Assembly (NCBI GenBank): GCA_963754235.1
Contig: CAVWFK010000034.1
Span: 124,001 to 188,000 of the forward strand
Direction of reading: 5' to 3'
Length of the DNA stretch: 64,000 nt
Origin: DATAYA01 sp963754235
GTDB taxonomy: Bacteria > Pseudomonadota > Alphaproteobacteria > Acetobacterales > Acetobacteraceae
How positions within the stretch are numbered: position 1 is the stretch's first letter; the number at the start of each line of letters is the position of its first letter. Positions 38,143 through 47,398 of this stretch are shown piece by piece. A program made the position numbers and the translations under genes. The notes beneath the pieces were generated by a model, which saw only the letters and a program-made list of their open reading frames with translations, had not been told where the DNA came from and ran no database searches.

Positions 38143-39741
38143 TCAGTGCGCCGGCGCCCCGCGGCCGCCGGCCTTGGTCGGTGCGAACAGGAAGGTGAGC
38201 GGCACCACCAGGAAAGCCGCCACCGCACTGATCGCGAACACGTCCATGTACGACAGCATCGCCGCCTGCCCGTTCAGCATCTGGTTCATCCAGCCGAGCG
38301 CCTGCTGGTGTGCCACCGCGTGCGTGCGGCCCATCGCCTCCAGGCTGCTCTGCACCTGCGCGAGCGTCTGCTGATAGGCAGGGTTGAGCGGCGTCAGATT
38401 GTGGACGAGCTCCGCATGGTTGGTCTGGAGCGATTGCCGCTGATAGGCAGTGACCAGCGAGATGCCGATCGAGCCGGCGAGGTTGCGGAACATCACGTAG
38501 AGCGCGCTCGCGTCGTTGTTCACCTCCTTCGGCAGCGTCGAGTAGGCGATCGTGCTGGTGGGAACGAACAGGAACGCGAGTCCCGCGGTCTGGGCCGTGC
38601 GGATCATGGCCAGGGTGAAGAAATCCAGCCCCGGCGTGATCTGGAAATACGCCCAGCTCAGCGCGCAGCCGGTCACGAAGAAGCCGAATCCGATGATGAA
38701 CCGCGTCTGCACCCGCGGCAGCAGGCGGACCACGACCGGGATCAGGAACAGTACCGCGAGACCGCCCGGCGAAAGGATCAGCCCGGCCAGCAACGCGGTG
38801 TAGCCAAGCTGCTCCTGCGCCAGTTGCGGGATGATCACCGAGCTAGAATAGAGGATGACGCCGATGCTGAACACCATCAGCGAGCCGAGCGCGAAATTGC
38901 GGTCCTTCAGCACGCGCAGGTTCACGACCGGGTTCTCTGCGTAGAGCAGCCAGCACACCGCAGCCGCGATGCCGATCGCGGCCAGGATGGCGAACAGGCG
39001 GATGGTGGGCGATGTGAACCAGTCGAGATCCTCGCCGCGATCCAGCATCACCTGCAGCGAGCCGATGCCAAGTGCGATCAGCCCCAATCCGATGCCGTCG
39101 ATCCGCCGCCGCCCGCCGCTCCGGTGCTCGCGCACCACCCAGGGCGGATCTTCGACCAGCGCGCCCACCGCGAACATCGCGAACAGGCCGACCGGCACGT
39201 TGATCAGGAAGATCCAGCGCCACGAGAAGCTGTCGGTGATCCAGCCGCCGAGGGTGGGGCCGACTATCGGCGCCACGATCACCGCGATCGCCACCACCGA
39301 GAATGCGCGGCCGCGCTGTGACGGCTCGAAGGTATCGAGAATGATCGCCTGCTGGTTCGGCTGCAGCCCGCCACCGAAGAAGCCTTGCAGCAGGCGGAAG
39401 ACGACGAGCTCGCCGAGGCTGGTCGAGATTCCGCACAGGAACGAGCAGGCCGTGAACATCGCGATGCAGATCATAAAATAGCGCTTGCGGCCCACGACGC
39501 GGCCGATCCAACCCGAGATCGGCAGCACGATGCCGTTGGCGACGAGGTAGGAGGTCAGCGTCCAGGTCGCCTGGTCGTAACTCGCCGACATCGCACCTGC
39601 AATGTGCGGCAGCGAGACGTTGACGATGGTGGTGTCCAGGATCTCCATGGCCGCCGACACCGTGACCATGACCGCGATCAGCCACGGATTCGCCCGCGGG
39701 CGCCATACGGCGTCCCGACGCGCGACGTCGCTGCCGCTCAT
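38143..39741 (-). CDS. emrB: DHA2-family MFS multidrug transporter (EmrB type)
   Basis: A 532-residue, 14-helix proton-driven drug exporter. The D1 motif LDTTIVNVSLPHIAG in helix 1, GRVVGRKRYF in loop 2-3 and RLLQGFFGGGLQP in helix 4 are typical of EmrB. Its ATG overlaps the emrA stop by 4 nt (ATGA). It should work with EmrA and an outer-membrane factor; the NodT-type gene at 31.4 kb shares the operator and is the best candidate. Confidence 0.93.
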   Translation of the reverse strand: MSGSDVARRDAVWRPRANPWLIAVMVTVSAAMEILDTTIVNVSLPHIAGAMSASYDQATWTLTSYLVANGIVLPISGWIGRVVGRKRYFMICIAMFTACSFLCGISTSLGELVVFRLLQGFFGGGLQPNQQAIILDTFEPSQRGRAFSVVAIAVIVAPIVGPTLGGWITDSFSWRWIFLINVPVGLFAMFAVGALVEDPPWVVREHRSGGRRRIDGIGLGLIALGIGSLQVMLDRGEDLDWFTSPTIRLFAILAAIGIAAAVCWLLYAENPVVNLRVLKDRNFALGSLMVFSIGVILYSSSVIIPQLAQEQLGYTALLAGLILSPGGLAVLFLIPVVVRLLPRVQTRFIIGFGFFVTGCALSWAYFQITPGLDFFTLAMIRTAQTAGLAFLFVPTSTIAYSTLPKEVNNDASALYVMFRNLAGSIGISLVTAYQRQSLQTNHAELVHNLTPLNPAYQQTLAQVQSSLEAMGRTHAVAHQQALGWMNQMLNGQAAMLSYMDVFAISAVAAFLVVPLTFLFAPTKAGGRGAPAH

Positions 39742-40967
39742 TTCAGATGAACGGTCGGCTCGACCGAGATGCCGAGCGGCAGCGGCAGGTTCGGGTCGAG
39801 GCCGCTGTCAATGTCGATCTTCACCGGCACGCGGCGCACGATCTTGACGAAATTGCCGGTCGCGTTCTCGGCCGGGAAGGCGCTGAACTCTGCGCCCGAA
39901 CCTTTCTGCACACTGTCCACATGGCCGGCGAGCTTGAGCCCCGGATAGGCGTCGACGCCGATGTTGACGTGCTGGCCGGGGCGGAGCCGGTTGAGCTGCG
40001 TCTCCTTGAAGTTCGCCGTCACCCAGACCTGCGGTGCCACCAGCGACATGATCGCCTGTCCCGGCTGGACATAATCACCCATCTCGATGTTGCGCTTGGT
40101 CACCCAGCCGTCCTGCGGCGCCACCACACGCGTGTAGGAGAGGTTGAGTTGCGCTTGCTCGAGTTTCGCCTGCTGCTGTTCCACCGCGGCACCGAGCTGC
40201 TTCACCTGCGCCGCGGACTGGGCGATGTTGGGCTTCACCGGCGTCGCCTCGCGCACGCTCGCCTCGGCCTGCTTCACTTGCGCCGCGGCCTGCAAGGCGG
40301 TGGCGCGGGCGGCGTCGATATTCTGCTGCGAGGTGGCCGCGCGCGGCACCGAGAGCTGACGGTGCAGATCGGAATCGGCCCGGGACTGCGTCGCCTTCGC
40401 CGCGGCGAGCTGCGCCGCCGCCGCGGCGAGACGTGCGGGGAATATCTCGCGGGCGATCTCGCTGCCGAGCTGCGCATTCGCGACCTGCGCCTCTGCCACA
40501 TCGAGCTGCGCGCGCGCCTGATCGACGGCCGCCTGGTAGTCGCGCGGGTCGATCTGGATCAGCAGGTCGCCGGCATGGACGAACTGATTATCGTTGACCG
40601 CGAGCTTGACGACCTGCCCGGAGATGCGCGGCGCGATCTGCACCGCGCGGCCGGCGGTATAGGCATCGTCGGTGGTCTCGAGGTCGCGCGTGCTCCACCA
40701 GTACCAGGTGCCGCCGATCGCGCCGATCACGATCACGATGCCGAGAATGATCAGCGGCAGCTTGCTGCGCCGCTTACGGCCCTGCTCGCCACCCCCCTGC
40801 TCGCCCCCACCGCTCTCATCCTCGCCCGGCGGCCGGGACTGCTCGCGCGGCTTCGGCTCGGCGGGCGCCGGACGCTCCCGCGTCGGGGCCTCGGCACGGC
40901 TCTGACGCTCCTCGGCAGGCGCGCCGCCACTGTCGGGCCGGTCCCTGACCTCGCGCGTGTCGTCCAT
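39738..40967 (-). CDS. emrA: Periplasmic adaptor of an EmrAB-type pump (HlyD family)
   Basis: A 409-residue membrane fusion protein. A cytoplasmic Pro/Glu/Arg-rich tail of about 68 residues is longer than usual, followed by one membrane helix (LPLIILGIVIVIGAIGGTWY). Then come the barrel-sandwich hybrid (TTDDAYTAGRAVQIAPRISG), a long helical hairpin rich in Ala and Gln, and the beta barrel. The ATG at 40967 has GGGAG upstream. A TetR operator lies 114 bp before the start. Confidence 0.92.
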   Translation of the reverse strand: MDDTREVRDRPDSGGAPAEERQSRAEAPTRERPAPAEPKPREQSRPPGEDESGGGEQGGGEQGRKRRSKLPLIILGIVIVIGAIGGTWYWWSTRDLETTDDAYTAGRAVQIAPRISGQVVKLAVNDNQFVHAGDLLIQIDPRDYQAAVDQARAQLDVAEAQVANAQLGSEIAREIFPARLAAAAAQLAAAKATQSRADSDLHRQLSVPRAATSQQNIDAARATALQAAAQVKQAEASVREATPVKPNIAQSAAQVKQLGAAVEQQQAKLEQAQLNLSYTRVVAPQDGWVTKRNIEMGDYVQPGQAIMSLVAPQVWVTANFKETQLNRLRPGQHVNIGVDAYPGLKLAGHVDSVQKGSGAEFSAFPAENATGNFVKIVRRVPVKIDIDSGLDPNLPLPLGISVEPTVHLK

Positions 40968-41080
40968 CCGGAAGCTCCCGTGCTCGACCCTGGAAGGAAT
41001 GGCGTCGCCGCCCAGCCCGGCCAGGTCAGGGCGCGCAACGTCAGGCAAGAGTCAGGGTTCCGACCCCTTGCTAGCACGAT

Positions 41081-41094
41081 TGACCGATCGGTCA
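41081..41094. promoter_or_regulatory. TetR-type operator upstream of emrAB
   Basis: TGACCGATCGGTCA is a perfect 14-bp palindrome in the gap before emrA. It differs from the operator at 31345-31358 only in the two central bases, pointing to control by the same TetR protein. Confidence 0.72.
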
Positions 41095-41159
41095 GTAGCC
41101 CCATCCTTCCGCCCCGGCCGTTCATGCGGGGGCGGCGCTCAGCCGCCCACCCTCGCGGG

Positions 41160-42929
41160 TCAGCTGGCGAAAGCCTGCGTCCGGACCAGCCGCGCATACA
41201 GGCCGCCCAGTGCCAGCAAGTTCGCATGGGTGCCCTGCTCCACCGCGCGCCCGTCCGCCATCGCCACTACCCGATCGGCGTCGCGGACGGTCGAGAGGCG
41301 GTGCGCGACCACGATCGTGGTGCGGCCGGCGCGCAGCCGCGCCAGCGCCGCCTGCACAGCGGCCTCGCTCTCGGCATCCAGCGCGCTGGTCGCCTCGTCG
41401 AGCAGCAGGATGCGCGGGTTGCGCAGCAGCGCGCGGGCCAGCGCCACCCGTTGCCGCTGGCCGCCGGACAGCCGCTGGCCGCCGGGGCCGACGCGCGTCG
41501 CCATCCCCTCCGGCAGCGCGGCGATGAAGCCCCCGGCGGCAGCTTCGGCGGCGGCGGCCAATTCCGGCTCGCTCGCCTCCGGGAGCCCCATGCGGATATT
41601 GGCGGCGATGGTGTCGTCGAACAGCAGCGCGTCCTGCCCGACATAGGCGATCGCCGCGCGCAGGCTGGAGAGCGAGACCGCGCGCAGATCGGCGCCGTCG
41701 AGCAGTATGCGCCCGCCGCCCACGTCGTAGAGGCGCGGGATGAGCGAAAGCGCCGTCGATTTGCCCGCGCCCGACGGGCCGACCAGGGCGACGGTCAGCC
41801 CCGGCTCCGCCTCGAAACTCAGGCCGAGCAGCCCGTGCCGGCCGTCGGGGTACGCGAAGCGCACGTGCTCGAAGCGCAGATGCCCGCGCCCGGGCGGCAG
41901 CGGCGGCGAGCCGGGTGCTGCGAGGATGCCCGGCGGCTCGTCGATCACCGAAAAGACGCGCGCGAGCCCGGCCAGCCCTTCCTGCAAGGCGGCATTCAGC
42001 GAGCCAAGCCCGCGCAGCGGCCGGGCGGCGAAGATCAGCGCCGAAACAAAGCCGGTGAACACGCCGACATTGCCCGCGCCGACGGCCGCCCGCCAGCCGG
42101 CGAAGCCCAGCACCGCCGCAACCGCGGTGCCGCCCAGCACCTCCATAACCGGGTCGAGCCGCGCGCGGCTGCGGGCCATCCGCAGCAGCGCACGATAGAG
42201 TGCATGAAACGCGGCCGCCGCACGCCGGTCCTCGGCTTCCTCCAGCCCGTAGGTGCGCACGGTGCGCGCCTGGGCGAAGCTCTCGTTCAGCAGTGCCGCG
42301 GTCTCGCCCATCCGCTCCTGCATCCCCCCCGAGGCACGGCGGATGCGCTGCCCGATGCGCTGCACCGGCACCACCGCGACGGGATAGAGCGCCAGTGCGA
42401 TCAGACTGAGCACCCAGTCGAGATAGACCATCGAGGCGATCAACCCGACCACCTGCATCGCATCGGCGACACCGTTGACCGCGCGGGTGAGCGATTCGCG
42501 GATGATCGCGGCATCGGTGGTGAAGCGCGCGGCGAGGGACGCGGGCGGCTCGCGCTCGACGCGGGCGAGGTCGGCGCGCGCGAGATGGGCGAACATGCGA
42601 TCCTGCAACTCGCGGATCACCAGCAACACCACCTGCTGCACGCGCACGTTCTGCGCATAGAGGGAGGCCGCGCGCGCTGCGGTCACCGCCAGGATCAGCG
42701 CCGGCACCTGATAGAGAATGCGCCGGTCCTTGGCGGCGAACATCGCGAAGGCGTGGTCGATCACCACCGGATAGAGGGCGGTCAGCCCCGCCATTACCAG
42801 CGTCAGCGCCAGGATGACGAGGAGGTGGCGTCGGTGATGGCGGATGTGCTCGCGCCACAGCCGGACGAGCAGGGCGCGGGTGGTCTCGGCTCGGGCATCG
42901 CGCAGCAGGGCGGGGGTGGGGGCGTCCAT
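41160..42929 (-). CDS. MsbA-type ABC transporter (fused membrane and ATPase domains)
   Basis: A 589-residue half-transporter. Six helices fill residues about 35-310, then an ATPase domain with Walker A GPSGAGKST, signature LSGGQRQR, Walker B ILLLDEATSALD and H-loop VAHRLSTV. The arrangement is that of lipid A/multidrug exporters such as MsbA and works as a homodimer. Whether it flips lipid A or exports another compound is open; no lpx or kdsB-type gene is adjacent. The region 42930-43024 before it holds nothing recognisable. Confidence 0.9.
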   Translation of the reverse strand: MDAPTPALLRDARAETTRALLVRLWREHIRHHRRHLLVILALTLVMAGLTALYPVVIDHAFAMFAAKDRRILYQVPALILAVTAARAASLYAQNVRVQQVVLLVIRELQDRMFAHLARADLARVEREPPASLAARFTTDAAIIRESLTRAVNGVADAMQVVGLIASMVYLDWVLSLIALALYPVAVVPVQRIGQRIRRASGGMQERMGETAALLNESFAQARTVRTYGLEEAEDRRAAAAFHALYRALLRMARSRARLDPVMEVLGGTAVAAVLGFAGWRAAVGAGNVGVFTGFVSALIFAARPLRGLGSLNAALQEGLAGLARVFSVIDEPPGILAAPGSPPLPPGRGHLRFEHVRFAYPDGRHGLLGLSFEAEPGLTVALVGPSGAGKSTALSLIPRLYDVGGGRILLDGADLRAVSLSSLRAAIAYVGQDALLFDDTIAANIRMGLPEASEPELAAAAEAAAGGFIAALPEGMATRVGPGGQRLSGGQRQRVALARALLRNPRILLLDEATSALDAESEAAVQAALARLRAGRTTIVVAHRLSTVRDADRVVAMADGRAVEQGTHANLLALGGLYARLVRTQAFAS

Positions 42930-43024
42930 CAGCTCGGCATCGGGCGAGCGCGCTCCGGGTTTCGGGCGCGGCGGCTATAGCACGGGCCGGCGGCCTCGCC
43001 AGCGTCGCGGTCAGCCTGTCGCGG

Positions 43025-43777
43025 TCAACCCGCCGCCGGCAGGCCGAGCGCGAACAGCCGGCCCCATTTGGCCGCGAGGGGCGCCGGATCGCAGCCTTCG
43101 AGCAGCAGCGCCTGCCAGAGCGCGGTCGCCACGGTGTCGAACACCACAGCACCGGTCTCCCGCTCCAGCCCGGCCGCGAGATGGGCCGCTCGCAGATTGG
43201 TGCAGACGATTGCCACCGCGTCCGCCGCTTGCGCTACCTCGCGCACCATCGCCGCGATCCGCGTCTCAGGCACCTCGGCGAAGCAGAAATTGTCCTGCAA
43301 GCCGAGGTGGCGCTCTGCCGTGCAGTCGAAGCCGAGCGCGGCATAGCTGGCCACGATCCGCGCCTGGACGTCGTCGAGATACGGCGTCACCAGCCCGATC
43401 CGGCGCGCGCCGATGCCGCGCAGCGCTGCGTTCAGCGCCAGCATCGAGGTGGTGGCGGGGATGCCGGTAGCACCGGCGATGGCCTCGCACAGATGCGCGT
43501 CGGCCGCGAAGCCGAGCCAGCCGGATGACGTGCCGCTCCAGACGATCCGATCGACGCGGGCGTGGGCCAAAAGCTCGGCCGCGCGCAGGATGGGGACTTC
43601 GTCGAACTGCGCCAGCGCCGCACCCGTGAGCGCAATCTCGCTCACGGGGAAGCGGCTGAAATGCACCGAGACACCAGGGACTTCGCGCGCCATCGCCTGC
43701 GTCAGCGGCTCGAGTGCCGTGTTGGAGGAGGGCGTCAGCACGCCGATGCGGACGTGCCGCGAAGAGGGGGACGGCAT
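43025..43777 (-). CDS. Asp/Glu racemase superfamily enzyme (maleate isomerase / arylmalonate decarboxylase-like)
   Basis: A 250-residue protein with the pseudo-symmetric fold of this superfamily. The N-terminus RIGVLTPSSNTALEP is typical of maleate cis-trans isomerases and arylmalonate decarboxylases. The second active-site Cys is present (AIVCTNLRA), but the first site reads SGTSSGW with no Cys, as in arylmalonate decarboxylase rather than two-Cys racemases. The true substrate is unknown. It starts 6 bp after the DUF1127 gene on the same strand. Confidence 0.75.
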   Translation of the reverse strand: MPSPSSRHVRIGVLTPSSNTALEPLTQAMAREVPGVSVHFSRFPVSEIALTGAALAQFDEVPILRAAELLAHARVDRIVWSGTSSGWLGFAADAHLCEAIAGATGIPATTSMLALNAALRGIGARRIGLVTPYLDDVQARIVASYAALGFDCTAERHLGLQDNFCFAEVPETRIAAMVREVAQAADAVAIVCTNLRAAHLAAGLERETGAVVFDTVATALWQALLLEGCDPAPLAAKWGRLFALGLPAAG

Positions 43778-43783
43778 CGCAGG

Positions 43784-44023
43784 TCAGCCTCGCCAGAATG
43801 GCTTGGCAATCTCCTCCCCGGCGGCCTCGCGCGACAACCCGATATCGCACAAGTCACGCTCGCTCAGCCTTGCAAGCTCCCCTCGGGTGGACGCGCGCTC
43901 GTGCCAGCGTCCCCAAACTGCGACCAGCCGCGGGAGCACCCCATAACGCGGCGCCGCTCCACGCGTCACCGAGAGCGGCAACGGCCGAGCATTTGTCAGC
44001 ATCCGACGCGCCGAGCCAGCCAT
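43784..44023 (-). CDS. DUF1127 small arginine-rich protein
   Basis: A 79-residue basic protein whose second half (WGRWHERASTRGELARLSERDLCDIGLSR, read as separate WGRW and LSERDLCDIGLSR elements) is the DUF1127 domain. Small DUF1127 proteins in alphaproteobacteria affect RNA turnover, phosphate and stress responses. The ATG follows GGAGG. It is divergent from a LysR gene, a common pairing, and upstream of the racemase-like gene. Confidence 0.85.
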   Translation of the reverse strand: MAGSARRMLTNARPLPLSVTRGAAPRYGVLPRLVAVWGRWHERASTRGELARLSERDLCDIGLSREAAGEEIAKPFWRG

Positions 44024-44108
44024 GACGAACCTCCGTTACGTTCCAAAGCCTGCCGGGGAAATGGGCTTCGAAACGCCCCCCAACAAACGACACTTTGTCC
44101 CGCTTCAC

Positions 44109-44123
44109 ATGATAGAATGTCAT
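44109..44123. promoter_or_regulatory. Possible LysR-type binding site
   Basis: ATGATAGAATGTCAT contains ATGA/TCAT arms and a T-N11-A core, the usual LysR box, 16 bases before the LysR ATG in the divergent gap with the DUF1127 gene. The match is short and could be chance. Confidence 0.4.
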
Positions 44124-44138
44124 CTATAGGATCCCCCC

Positions 44139-45053
44139 ATGACCACCCCCCTGCCCTCCCTCAACGGCTTGCGTGCCTTTGAGGCGGCAGCGCGCTCCCT
44201 GAGCTTCACCCGCGCGGCCGCCGAGCTGAACGTCACCCAGACCGCGATCAGCCATCAAATCCGCCGCCTTGAGGAGCAGCTCGGCATCCGTCTGTTCGTG
44301 CGGCGCAATCGCGCCCTGCTGCTGACCCGCGAGGCGCAAGCCTACCTGCCGGCGGTCCGCACCGCCTTCGAGGATCTGCGCCGGGCGACGGCGCGGCTGC
44401 GGCGCGCCGATCGCGACGGCGTGCTGACCGTGAGCACGATGCCCTCGCTCGCCGCCAAGTGGCTGCTGACACGGGTGGCGCGCTTCCAGGACCAGCATCC
44501 CGGCATCGTCGTCCACATCACGACCTCCACCCGCCTCGTGGATTTAGAGCGGGGGGAAGCCGACATGGCGATCCGCTACGGGCGCGGAAACTGGCCTGGC
44601 CTGCGGGCCGACTGGCTGATGGCGGATGACATCTTCCCGGTGTGCAGTCCGGCCCTGCTACGTGGCCGCAAGCCGCTCACACGACCGGAGGACCTCGCCC
44701 ACCACACCTTGCTCCACGACACGAGCTGGCCCGAGGACTGGCGCCTCTGGCTGACTTCGGTGGGCTTGCCGCCCGCTCTCGCCACCGGCCGCGGACTCAA
44801 TTTCGATGATTCCGTCATGATCATGCAGGCAGCGATCGAAGGGCTGGGCGTGGCTCTCGGCTGGAGCCGCGTGGTCGAAGCGGACATCGCGGCCGGCCGC
44901 CTCGTGGCACCCTTCGATACTGTTCTGCCGGCCGAGGCCGGGTATTACGTCGTTGCCCCGGAGGCGATGGCCGACGCGCCGAATATCGCGCTGTTTCGCG
45001 AATGGCTGTTCGCGTCCGTGACACCGGAGCGACCGGCTTCGCTCACCCGATAA
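44139..45053 (+). CDS. LysR-family transcriptional regulator (GcvA-like)
   Basis: A 304-residue regulator. The winged helix-turn-helix covers residues about 7-65 (LRAFEAAARSLSFTRAAAEL, then NVTQTAISHQIRRLEEQLG), followed by the inducer-binding domain with the GcvA-group hallmark ERGEADMAIRYGRGNWPGL. It is divergent from the DUF1127/racemase-like pair and probably controls it. Despite the GcvA likeness there is no sign that it controls gcvP, which is 41 kb away. Confidence 0.88.
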   Translation: MTTPLPSLNGLRAFEAAARSLSFTRAAAELNVTQTAISHQIRRLEEQLGIRLFVRRNRALLLTREAQAYLPAVRTAFEDLRRATARLRRADRDGVLTVSTMPSLAAKWLLTRVARFQDQHPGIVVHITTSTRLVDLERGEADMAIRYGRGNWPGLRADWLMADDIFPVCSPALLRGRKPLTRPEDLAHHTLLHDTSWPEDWRLWLTSVGLPPALATGRGLNFDDSVMIMQAAIEGLGVALGWSRVVEADIAAGRLVAPFDTVLPAEAGYYVVAPEAMADAPNIALFREWLFASVTPERPASLTR

Positions 45054-45063
45054 AACCCCGGCC

Positions 45064-45960
45064 TCACAGAGCGGCGCGGAAGCGGGAAGGGATTTCCCAC
45101 AGCGCGTCGCCGTTGAGATGGAGATCGTACCGGTAGGTGTCGCGCTCGCGCCCGGTCAGGCTGGCGCGCAACCGCGCGAGCCAATCGGCGAGCGGCGGTA
45201 GGGCGGCATCGAAGGCGACCGCCTGGCGCGGCAGGCCGGCGATGCGGCGGAGCATGTTTTCCCACGCCGCGTCGTCCACGCGCTGGTGTGTGCCGGCGGC
45301 GGCATCCGCCCATGGCATCGCGCGTGTCTTGGCGAGCCGCGTGAGGCCGCGCCCAAGATCGACGTAGCGCAGGTGGAACAGGTAGAGCGCATCGAACACG
45401 ATCGGCACATCCGCCGCGCAATGGAAGCCGGGCGCCCAGGCGACCGGCCGCCGCACCAATGCGGGCTTGCACATCGAGGAGGCGAACCGCGCCCAGCGCC
45501 GTTGTGCACCGACCGGGCGCGCGGGGTCGAAGGGCGGTTCCTCGTCGGGCAAATGCTGCACGTCAACCCCGATCGCGGTCGCGACGTCGCCCGACATGCG
45601 CTGCGCATAGTCGGCGAGATCGGCGAATTGCGCGGGATCGGCCAGCACCAGCTCGTCGATATCGGCGTAGAGCACCGCGTCGTAGCGGCCCAGCAGCTCG
45701 GCGCAGAGATCGCCGATCAGCGCCGCGCGCCACGCATCGTCCTGCGCCGAGCGCGGCAGCCGGATCACCCGCGCCACACCGGCCGCGTTCATGCTGCCGT
45801 CGTCGGAGCCGTGATCGACCAGCACGCAATTCTCCGCCCCCACCTGCCGCGCGTAGTGGCGCAGCCAGATCGGCACGAAATCCGCCTCGTTGTAGGCCAT
45901 GGTGACGGCGGCAAGTGCGGTCAGGCGATCATCTCCTGCCGCCCGTTCCCCGCCTCCCAC
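45064..45960 (-). CDS. Glycosyltransferase family 2-like protein
   Basis: About 298 residues with AAVTMAYNEADFVPIWLRHY at the N-terminus and DHGSDDGS, then YADIDELVL as the DxD-type nucleotide-sugar site. This matches the 'glycosyl transferase family 2_4' group, often found with capsule or surface glycan genes. The start is uncertain: GTG at 45960 gives the whole first strand but overlaps the dioxygenase gene by 40 bp. It is soluble, with no membrane helix. Acceptor unknown. Confidence 0.75.
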   Translation of the reverse strand: MGGGERAAGDDRLTALAAVTMAYNEADFVPIWLRHYARQVGAENCVLVDHGSDDGSMNAAGVARVIRLPRSAQDDAWRAALIGDLCAELLGRYDAVLYADIDELVLADPAQFADLADYAQRMSGDVATAIGVDVQHLPDEEPPFDPARPVGAQRRWARFASSMCKPALVRRPVAWAPGFHCAADVPIVFDALYLFHLRYVDLGRGLTRLAKTRAMPWADAAAGTHQRVDDAAWENMLRRIAGLPRQAVAFDAALPPLADWLARLRASLTGRERDTYRYDLHLNGDALWEIPSRFRAAL

Positions 45961-47030
45961 GCTGCCTCGCGATAGAGACCGAGCGCGCGCAGGACGGGCA
46001 GATCGTGGAAGGAGAACAGGCAGGCATCGTCACGGTCCGACGCGTTCGCGTGTTCATGCACCGCCCAGGACGGGACGGCGAAAATGTCGCGCTCGGTCCA
46101 TTCGAAGCGGCGGCCGTCGATTACCGAAAATCCGCTGCCCTTCGCCACCTGATAGACCGTGCTGCCGGTGTGACGATGCGCGCGCGTGTGCTCGCCGGGG
46201 CTGAGACGCTGCATCGCGGCGCCGATCGTCGGCATCACCGGCCCGCCGGTCGCGGGGTTGACGTAATCCATCAGCACGCCGTCGAAGGGCGAGGTCTCGC
46301 CCGCCGCTGCGGCGGCGTGCAGCGCGTCGTAGGTCTGCGCCCACGGATAGCGCAGCAGCGGCGAATGCCGCCGCGTCCAGGTGCCGCGATGCGTGGCCGG
46401 TTGCAGGAACCCGGCACCATAGAGCGACCACGACGCATCGACCGGCCGCTCGGACGTCTGGTGCAGATCGGGATGCACCTCGAAGGAATTGGCGTCGAGC
46501 GCGTTGACCAGCGGGATGTCGAGCCCGTCCTGCCAGATGCAGACGCTGCCCGAGGCATCGACGCCGTGATCGTGCCAGGTGCCGCTCGGCGTCAGCACGA
46601 AGTCGCGCGGGCCGAGCGTGATGCGCTCGCCATCGACGATCGTATAGGCGCCCTGCCCTTCCATGATGAAGCGCAGCGCGGCGGCGGCGTGGCGGTGGGC
46701 GGATGCGCACTCGCCCGGCCCCATCACCTGCACGCCGGTATAGAGCAGGCCCACGGCGGCGCTGATCGCACGCGCGCCGGGATTGACCAGCATCACGACG
46801 CGCCGCCCGGCCTGCTCGGGCCGCACCAGGTCGAGCGCCCGCAGCACCGCCGGGCGGGTCTCGCGCCAGGGCCAGAGCATCGGGATGGTGGGCGGCTTCG
46901 GGTGCCAGGGTTCGATCGCGTTGGCGACAGTCCAGAGCGCGCCCATCGAGGCGGTGCCGAGGTCGGCGTAGTAGCGGTCGAGCTCGGGGGTGTCGGCGAC
47001 GTGGGACCGGCCTTGGGTGTATTCCTTCAT
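45921..47030 (-). CDS. Gentisate 1,2-dioxygenase (bicupin)
   Basis: A 369-residue iron(II) ring-cleavage enzyme that turns gentisate into maleylpyruvate. Two cupin domains are seen; the first holds ECASAHRHAAAALRF with the metal histidines, and the second GEHTRAHRHTGSTVYQV. N-terminal and inter-domain parts fit gentisate and related (1-hydroxy-2-naphthoate, salicylate) dioxygenases. No maleylpyruvate isomerase or fumarylpyruvate hydrolase is nearby. The ATG at 47030 is the first gene of the leftward pair with the glycosyltransferase. Confidence 0.87.
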   Translation of the reverse strand: MKEYTQGRSHVADTPELDRYYADLGTASMGALWTVANAIEPWHPKPPTIPMLWPWRETRPAVLRALDLVRPEQAGRRVVMLVNPGARAISAAVGLLYTGVQVMGPGECASAHRHAAAALRFIMEGQGAYTIVDGERITLGPRDFVLTPSGTWHDHGVDASGSVCIWQDGLDIPLVNALDANSFEVHPDLHQTSERPVDASWSLYGAGFLQPATHRGTWTRRHSPLLRYPWAQTYDALHAAAAAGETSPFDGVLMDYVNPATGGPVMPTIGAAMQRLSPGEHTRAHRHTGSTVYQVAKGSGFSVIDGRRFEWTERDIFAVPSWAVHEHANASDRDDACLFSFHDLPVLRALGLYREAAWEAGNGRQEMIA

Positions 47031-47119
47031 GGGCGGGGTCCGTCACATGGGAAGCGTATCCTGACGTGCTGCGGCGCGACGGTTGGCAGGCATTTATTCT
47101 GAGCGGTGTAGACTGCTAT

Positions 47120-47398
47120 TTAGGATGAGACAGACGGGTCGGCCAAGTCGGGCGGAATTGCGTCTTGCGGATCGGGAGGCGCGTCCGGCACCGTGTCTAG
47201 GACAGGCTTCAGGTCCTCACGTGTGGCAACGCCTGCCCGACGCCGAAAGAACTCGGCGGCGGTCTCGACGACACCGATCTTCTGCGCGACTGCGGTCGCG
47301 ATCCACTGGTTGAGCGATACGCCGTCCTCCTTGGCAAGCCGCGTGGCAGCGGCCTTGATCGAGGCCGGAAGCTTCAGCGGATAAGTCCCCTTGGTCAT
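47120..47398 (-). CDS. Ribbon-helix-helix (HicB/Arc-like) antitoxin
   Basis: A 92-residue protein with an N-terminal ribbon-helix-helix (YPLKLPASIKAAATRLAKED, then GVSLNQWIATAVAQKIG) and an acidic, proline-rich tail that could bind a toxin. It overlaps the stop of a truncated PIN toxin by 4 nt (ATGA), the standard arrangement for this toxin-antitoxin type. It appears intact while its toxin is not. Confidence 0.8.
   Translation of the reverse strand: MTKGTYPLKLPASIKAAATRLAKEDGVSLNQWIATAVAQKIGVVETAAEFFRRRAGVATREDLKPVLDTVPDAPPDPQDAIPPDLADPSVSS

Noticed and set aside
39747..42980. 1,077-codon open frame on the plus strand opposite emrA and the ABC exporter
   Set aside because: emrA and the exporter have clear motifs on the minus strand; the long frame is low-complexity (Arg, His, Leu, Glu) with no recognisable domain.
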